Virus record (IMG/VR): IMGVR_UViG_3300012002_000011
Location: 1 to 28,287 of that record
DNA length: 28,287 bases
Reading direction: 5' to 3' (one strand)
DNA from: a virus
Shown here: piece by piece, positions 25,835 to 28,287 of the stretch
Layout of the letters: every line of letters begins with the position of its first letter
Numbering within the stretch: position 1 is the first letter of the stretch
Notes under the pieces: model-generated
What the model saw: only the letters and a program-made list of their open reading frames with translations
The model's database searches: none
Told to the model about the DNA's origin: nothing
Made by a program: the position numbers and the translations under genes

Positions 25835-26198
25835 TGATATTATCCTTCAGATCCTTCAGTACTCTACGCATGTCAGCAAGATCGTTAGTCATCTGTAATG
25901 ACCTCATATCATTTTTTGCTCGAAGCTTCCTCACAGTTTCAGCTACTATCGGAATTGCTTTTATTAATGCTTCTCTCAATTGTTGATTCTTCTTTGCAAC
26001 CGGTATACACGCCATACAACTGCCCTGGTAGCCATCTTGATACATACCAAGAGTCTCGCGTAGCTGGTCTATCTCATTGATAATATCTGCCGCTACTTTT
26101 GGAGTTAGATGAATCCACGAAATAGGTGGGACACCGTTTTTCGCAACACTTTGTGATTCTATTACTCGGTCTCGCACTTTTTGTTCTGCGTCAGTCAT
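25827..26198 (-). CDS. Hypothetical helical protein, 123 aa
   Basis: Begins MTDAEQKVRDRVIESQSVAK; the centre carries QLRETLGMYQDGYQGSCMAC, related to the LREALDMYRNAYQ motif of the 219 aa protein, then a long coiled coil to the end. ATG overlaps the previous TGA (ATGACTGA) behind GGATCAGGAC. Unknown function. Confidence 0.8.
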   Translation of the reverse strand: MTDAEQKVRDRVIESQSVAKNGVPPISWIHLTPKVAADIINEIDQLRETLGMYQDGYQGSCMACIPVAKKNQQLREALIKAIPIVAETVRKLRAKNDMRSLQMTNDLADMRRVLKDLKDNINE

Positions 26199-26526
26199 TG
26201 TCCTGATCCTTCAATTCAGCCAAAACCTCAAGCGCCTCTTCTTCTGCAGCTTGAGCACATTGTACCACGAGCTCTTCCGCCGTCTCTGCCGCCCATTGAG
26301 CAGCTTCTCGTAGTCGCTTGGTGAACTCTGCTTCTAACGCCTCAGTAATCTCACTGCCAACGTTATGCACGGAAGAGTTTCCATAGTACCCGAGCGTAAG
26401 CTTGGATATCTTGACCTCTCCGCGATACTTATCGGCTCTTTTCTGATCAGCCACACTATTCGCGAACTCTCGTAACCTCTCCGCTCGCTTCTTTGCATCT
26501 TTGTACTCTTCGATTTTAGTGCTCAT
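26191..26526 (-). CDS. Coiled-coil hypothetical protein, 111 aa
   Basis: Start MSTKIEEYKDAKKRAERLRE at 26526, with GGAGG 9 nt upstream. The last third is a long Ala/Glu helix (AAQWAAETAEELVVQCAQAA) ending in DQDND, the same end as the 151 aa protein. Not recognised. Confidence 0.8.
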   Translation of the reverse strand: MSTKIEEYKDAKKRAERLREFANSVADQKRADKYRGEVKISKLTLGYYGNSSVHNVGSEITEALEAEFTKRLREAAQWAAETAEELVVQCAQAAEEEALEVLAELKDQDND

Positions 26527-26857
26527 TGTTCTCATCCTCCAGTATCTGCTTAATCACAGCACGGTCTTCTGGGTCTAAGTCGCAAAATAACGCTACGTCA
26601 AGTGCCTCGCGCAATCGTCCCACTTCGGCGCACTTCTCGCGGTAAGCTTCGGCCAGATCGGGGGCAGCAGCTATCAGATTCACGTTCGCGTCTTCGTCAT
26701 GATTAACGGGATTTGATACCACGGCTATTGTATTTGGCCCAACATATCCATCCGGTGGACCATCAATACGGTTTGAAACATTCTGCGAACGTGTCCACGG
26801 GCCGGGCGTATAATCCCCGTTGATTGCCTCATCTATGCGCTTGTCTCGGTCAGTCAT
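26516..26857 (-). CDS. Conserved phage protein with LIAAAPDL motif, 113 aa
   Basis: Contains GPW near residue 20 and ANVNLIAAAPDLAEAYREKC at 59-78, a pattern found in many phage proteins often annotated as Ead/Ea22-like. A coiled coil with LREALD follows. Function unknown. ATG overlaps the upstream TGA as ATGACTGA. Confidence 0.83.
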   Translation of the reverse strand: MTDRDKRIDEAINGDYTPGPWTRSQNVSNRIDGPPDGYVGPNTIAVVSNPVNHDEDANVNLIAAAPDLAEAYREKCAEVGRLREALDVALFCDLDPEDRAVIKQILEDENNEH

Positions 26858-27305
26858 TGTCCTGGTCCTCCCGTGCGGCCAGTTTCATGATTGCTTCGTC
26901 CGGCATAAACGCCGTGGTATCCTTGTGCACATCTGTCGGGTCCAGCCGCCAGATCGGTTGATAGACTCGCATGTAGTACACATCCCCAATCGTTGACCAA
27001 GCTGTGAGCGGGAACGTGTTGTATCCACCGGGCCAATCCCGATCATCTCTGCCATTGAGAACCCCTGAATAGAACAGTGACCAGTGCACCGGGTTACTCT
27101 CCTCAAACGAGACTTCCACCACATACACAGTATGATCCTGCCACCCATCCTCTGGTGGGAAAATGTGCTGGTTCGCATACTTGTATCGGCCAGTCATTTC
27201 CCCATCATCTTTACGCACATACAGCTTTCGCCACATTTCAGCTTCTGCGACTTCAGTTGAGGTAAATGCCAGTGCATCTGCCTCATATTCGGCATCAGTC
27301 ATCAT
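26850..27305 (-). CDS. Hypothetical protein, 151 aa
   Basis: Start MMTDAEYEADALAFTST at 27305, 6 nt after GAGG and overlapping the previous TGA; an earlier start would lie within the upstream gene. It contains HxVYVVEVSFEESNPVHWSLF-like beta segments and ends EDQDND. Not recognised. Confidence 0.8.
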   Translation of the reverse strand: MMTDAEYEADALAFTSTEVAEAEMWRKLYVRKDDGEMTGRYKYANQHIFPPEDGWQDHTVYVVEVSFEESNPVHWSLFYSGVLNGRDDRDWPGGYNTFPLTAWSTIGDVYYMRVYQPIWRLDPTDVHKDTTAFMPDEAIMKLAAREDQDND

Positions 27306-27684
27306 TCTGGTCCTCCCCGAGGTTATGGATGCACCAGTGCAAGGTGCGAAGTTCCTCTGCGCCGTCACACAAAAGCGCGGCGAGACGGTGTAGTTTTTTA
27401 CGCATGATCGGAGCTACATCTGCGTACTCTGGTGATACACATATGATTACGTCGCTCCCAGTTTCGGCGTGACACCACCGCTCGCCTTCTCGGTAGCGCA
27501 GGTGCTTGGCTGCCTGGGGCCACTTCCACACGCGATACGGTAATCCACTGGTTGACTGCTGTCTCTTTACGGAACCATTGAGCTTTGTCCACGGATACAA
27601 CGGGTGGTCTTTCTCGATAACCAGCCCTTCTCGCGTAGCCGTCACGCCCTTGGTCAATTCACAGGGTAGTGTTGGCTCACTCAT
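27295..27684 (-). CDS. Hypothetical protein, copy B1 of a duplicated gene, 129 aa
   Basis: Start MSEPTLPCELTKGVTATREG at 27684, overlapping the upstream stop (ATGAGTGA). It pairs with 23336-23701: same opening, AKHLRYREGERWC in the middle, LHRLAALLCDG near the end. Unknown function. The order A1-B1 here matches A2-(219 aa)-B2 downstream. Confidence 0.85.
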   Translation of the reverse strand: MSEPTLPCELTKGVTATREGLVIEKDHPLYPWTKLNGSVKRQQSTSGLPYRVWKWPQAAKHLRYREGERWCHAETGSDVIICVSPEYADVAPIMRKKLHRLAALLCDGAEELRTLHWCIHNLGEDQNDD

Positions 27685-28249
27685 CGCCTTGCTCCTCTGG
27701 TGGTCTGCCCTCGATGTAGATGATGCGGCCCCTGGTCTTATCTCCGACTCGTAATCCACGACGAACCCACCCGGTTGTACCATCATCAAACCACGCCAAA
27801 TCGCATTCGTATGGCGGTCGGCCAAACGCCTCCCACCCGATATCCCTTGGCCCGTTAGCCGGTCGCCAGTGATCGGGATAGACAACATGATACTTTCCTT
27901 GCCGATAACGAAAAAGACCATCGTTACCATATTGCGCTAAGTGCACTTCGTTTGGATTGTCATCCCACCATACCCAACATACCATACCCATAGGTGGGTT
28001 TGGCTTAACTGGTTCAGGCTCATTCATCATATTCTTTTGTGCGTACAACTCTTTTTGAAGCTCAGCAATCTGCTCCTCAATTTTCTCAATACGCTCATTT
28101 GAAATGAGCTTGTTAAATTCAATACGCTCATTTGTACTTTCGTTCATATTCGAATTTACCTCTTCAGTATTACTTCTTGGTGGACTGGAGTGCCACCGGA
28201 GCGGACCTGGTCGATATTGTTCATTGTACCATGCCATTTCATTCTTCAT
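27677..28249 (-). CDS. Hypothetical protein, copy A1 of a duplicated gene, 190 aa
   Basis: N-terminal MAWYNEQYRPG preceded by four residues, a coiled coil at about 38-75, then PPMGMVCWVWWDD, PDHWRPANGPRDIGWEAFG and GRIIYIEGR, mirroring 24346-25014. It starts 6 nt after a TAGTAT -10, without a binding site, so the mRNA is probably leaderless; an internal ATG at residue 5 would match copy A2 exactly. First gene of the accessory operon. Confidence 0.87.
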   Translation of the reverse strand: MKNEMAWYNEQYRPGPLRWHSSPPRSNTEEVNSNMNESTNERIEFNKLISNERIEKIEEQIAELQKELYAQKNMMNEPEPVKPNPPMGMVCWVWWDDNPNEVHLAQYGNDGLFRYRQGKYHVVYPDHWRPANGPRDIGWEAFGRPPYECDLAWFDDGTTGWVRRGLRVGDKTRGRIIYIEGRPPEEQGDE

Positions 28250-28255
28250 GATTGT

Positions 28256-28284
28256 ATACTATCACGCAGAAAAGAAACTGTCAA
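28256..28284 (-). promoter_or_regulatory. Promoter of the accessory operon
   Basis: Minus strand: -35 TTGACA at 28284-28279, 17 bp, -10 TAGTAT at 28261-28256. ATG 6 nt downstream. Confidence 0.85.
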
Positions 28285-28287
28285 CCA

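Noticed and set aside
1-28287. CRISPR array
   Set aside because: No regularly spaced direct repeats were seen. The repeated GATTCGAAC-type words are T-arms of tRNA genes.

Overview
The window looks like part of a large, AT-rich lytic phage genome. The evidence is dense packing, stop/start overlaps of the ATGA, TAATG and TAGTG type, strong AGGAG ribosome binding sites and a very large tRNA array. Apart from the end of one plus-strand gene at the far left, every supported gene lies on the minus strand, so transcription runs from high to low coordinates. Several proteins belong to families I associate with T4-like and cyanophage genomes (CobS/CobT-like MoxR-VWA pair, a DUF6433-like and a DUF2693/WYL_2-like protein, phage peptide deformylase). 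YopX-like and amidase proteins are also common in phages of Gram-positive hosts. The host cannot be fixed from this sequence.

Layout from right (upstream) to left. 28.3-22.7 kb: accessory operon of small proteins, including a duplicated pair of genes and a YopX-like protein. 22.7-21.3 kb: five small genes. 21.2-16.4 kb: two mini membrane proteins, a zincin/VWA CobT-like protein and a MoxR/CobS-like AAA+ ATPase, ending at a strong terminator. 16.3-13.5 kb: glycosyltransferase, RuvC-like resolvase, HAD-like hydrolase, peptide deformylase and an isolated tRNA-Leu. 13.4-9.1 kb: conserved small phage proteins, N-acetylmuramoyl-L-alanine amidase, an HExxH membrane protein and a large unknown protein. 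8.8-1.2 kb: the tRNA region, with small genes interspersed (HNH endonuclease, PD-(D/E)xK-like nuclease, DUF4406-like enzyme, transglutaminase-like lipoprotein, M23 peptidase). 1.1-0.3 kb: three translationally coupled small genes, then a terminator.

I count 29 tRNA genes with an anticodon arm, plus one tRNA broken into two halves. Their anticodons cover all twenty amino acids and, with normal wobble, all 61 sense codons. None encodes CCA. Odd members are an Arg(UCU) tRNA with no D-arm, two Leu tRNAs with short variable loops, a Val tRNA with a long variable loop, and the split tRNA, whose halves flank an HNH endonuclease gene plus tRNA-Arg(UCG). Three GC-rich, hairpin-rich islands in the array have no convincing ORF and are candidate structured RNAs.

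Twelve promoters share TTGACA-like -35 boxes, 17 bp spacing (18 in one) and a TAGTAT-like -10. Eight place the start codon only 6-9 nt after the -10, so their mRNAs should be leaderless or nearly so. All calls come from reading the sequence; no searches or folding programs were run, and coordinates of short sites may be off by one or two bases.
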